Source: Arthrobacter sp. B3I9
GTDB taxonomy: Bacteria; Actinomycetota; Actinomycetes; Actinomycetales; Micrococcaceae
Direction: 5' to 3'
DNA: 64,000 nucleotides
NCBI RefSeq assembly: GCF_030816935.1
Contig: NZ_JAUSYO010000001.1
Coordinates: forward strand, 3,410,001-3,474,000
The notes under the pieces were generated by a model. It was not told the DNA's origin and did not search any database. It saw only the letters and a list, made by a program, of their open reading frames with translations. Below, one piece after another: positions 63,180 to 64,000 of this stretch. Every line of letters begins with the position of its first letter. Within the stretch, counting starts at the first letter, position 1. A program made the position numbers and the translations under genes.

Positions 63180-63421
63180 GTCGGGTTGGGCAGTTGATCT
63201 CTGGTATTGGTCAGCGGTGATGCGCTCCTCCTCCCTAGGCGCTGTTTGCGCCCCTGCCGGTTTCCGTAGTTAGAAACTCTAATAAGTAGCCCGGCTGATC
63301 GTCCAGCGACAGACCAAGAATTCTCCCGGCTTTCCGGAAACAGCCGTTACCGATCCCGATGGCGTAGGCCCGGGCCATCCATTCACTGTGCCCGACGTCC
63401 CTCGAGTGTGAACTAGGCTGC
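63180..63421. other. gap before the second protease
   Basis: About 240 bases. No gene, tRNA or clear repeat was found. GGCGCTGTTTGCGCC (63238-63252) is a short hairpin. Confidence 0.4.
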
Positions 63422-63444
63422 GCCTTCGCGGCTGCAGCGAAGGC
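63422..63444 (-). terminator. hairpin after the second protease gene
   Basis: GCCTTCGC/GCGAAGGC with a 7-base loop, 6 bases past the protease stop on the minus strand. Confidence 0.6.
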
Positions 63445-63450
63445 CGGTAC

Positions 63451-64000
63451 CTACCGGACGGCGTTGTTGGCGTTCACGCGGCCGTGCGCCCAGTAGGTGC
63501 CTACGCCATCGATTGCGTCGGTGGTTGACTCCACCTTGGCGCGTACCGCGGAGTTGGCGGCCGCGGGATCCTTGCTCCAGACAAGAGCGGCAGTGGCGGC
63601 GACAACCGGCGTGGCCATCGACGTGCCGCTGCCGATGTCATAACCCTGCGAGCGACCGCTCTGCGTCGCCAGGACGAAGTCGTGGTTCGGGAACGTCGAG
63701 TAGACGCTGACGCCGGGCGCTGCGACATCCACCCACGGGCCGAAGGTGGAGAACGATGCCTTGGCGTCTGTATTGTCGGTTGCCCCCACGGCAATGACGT
63801 TCTGGTAGGCGCCCGGGTACATCATGGTCTGGCTGCCGGTGTTGCCTGCTGCCGCAACGAGCACCACGCCTTTTTTCCAGGCGTTGTTGACGGCAGTTTC
63901 GAGCGTGCGTGACGCCCGCACGGCGAGGCTCATGTTGATCACCTTTGCGCCGGCACCGACCGCCCAGTTGATCCCATCCACAAGGTCTGAGGTGAATCCG
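63451..64000 (-). CDS. subtilisin-like serine protease (S8), partial at window end
   Basis: The C-terminal 183 residues or so are seen; the start lies beyond the right edge. The visible part matches the 48831-50075 protease closely along its length: INWAVGAGAKVINMSLAV, the oxyanion AAAGNTGSQ, the catalytic Ser in GTSMATPVVAATAAL, and the identical end YWAHGRVNANNAVR (W-AHGRVNANNAV in the other). One residue is missing near SLAV. The frame is open up to the edge. Confidence 0.9.
   Translation of the reverse strand, partial: GFTSDLVDGINWAVGAGAKVINMSLAVRASRTLETAVNNAWKKGVVLVAAAGNTGSQTMMYPGAYQNVIAVGATDNTDAKASFSTFGPWVDVAAPGVSVYSTFPNHDFVLATQSGRSQGYDIGSGTSMATPVVAATAALVWSKDPAAANSAVRAKVESTTDAIDGVGTYWAHGRVNANNAVR

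Overview
The window is high-GC actinobacterial DNA, most like Arthrobacter/Pseudarthrobacter (Micrococcaceae). The evidence is the 16S/23S/5S sequence, a monomeric NADP isocitrate dehydrogenase, GAF-ANTAR proteins, a DUF6350 membrane protein beside purN, and strong G/C third-position bias. Assignment is by recognition only; no search was run.

Layout. 1-5.6 kb: sugar uptake locus with a ROK repressor (apparently frameshifted) and a three-gene monosaccharide ABC importer (mmsA-mmsB-chvE), with a shared 23-bp operator-like motif upstream of regulator and transporter. 5.7-11.2 kb: Gfo/Idh/MocA oxidoreductase, a very Pro/Lys-rich secreted protein, and a Ser/Thr kinase overlapping an Ala-rich lipoprotein. 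11.3-22.3 kb: housekeeping stretch (icd, purH, purN, DUF6350) with an MFS permease and a collagen-like secreted protein lying between purH and purN. 22.3-26 kb: a non-coding block of degenerate repeats, a tiny membrane protein, an EVE-like/HNH nuclease, and a flotillin/NfeD pair. 26.1-32 kb: three tandem PAS-GGDEF(-EAL) paralogues, the last degenerate at its active site but keeping an inhibitory-site motif. 32-34.5 kb: divergent SDR and BBE-type flavin oxidase. 34.6-40.4 kb: one complete rRNA operon on the minus strand. 40.7-48.8 kb: stress-type SDR, small membrane proteins, BTAD/TPR regulator, two GAF-ANTAR regulators, a cold-shock protein and an acyltransferase. 48.8-64 kb: two subtilisin-like proteases (the second cut by the window end) that bracket a catabolic locus: SDR, BNR/sialidase-like protein, HpaI-type aldolase, aldo/keto reductase, a five-gene oligopeptide/oligosaccharide-type ABC importer, a fused DUF1537 kinase-PdxA2 dehydrogenase, and a DeoR regulator.

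How genes work together. The first importer probably brings in a pentose or hexose under ROK control. The 50-63 kb locus looks like a complete take-up-and-degrade unit for an acid sugar: importer, hydrolase-like protein, oxidoreductases, a 2-keto-acid aldolase, and a kinase plus oxidative decarboxylase in one chain that should turn a four-carbon sugar acid into dihydroxyacetone phosphate. The c-di-GMP cluster is probably one signalling module, with the last protein a candidate receptor instead of an enzyme.

Best candidates for something undescribed: the DUF1537-PdxA fusion with its retained internal start site; the third GGDEF paralogue (metal ligands lost, RxxD kept); a family of about 60-residue membrane proteins sharing a W-TAG-LPS-PYS tail, found twice here; the leader peptide coupled to the first GGDEF-EAL gene; and two intergenic repeat clusters.
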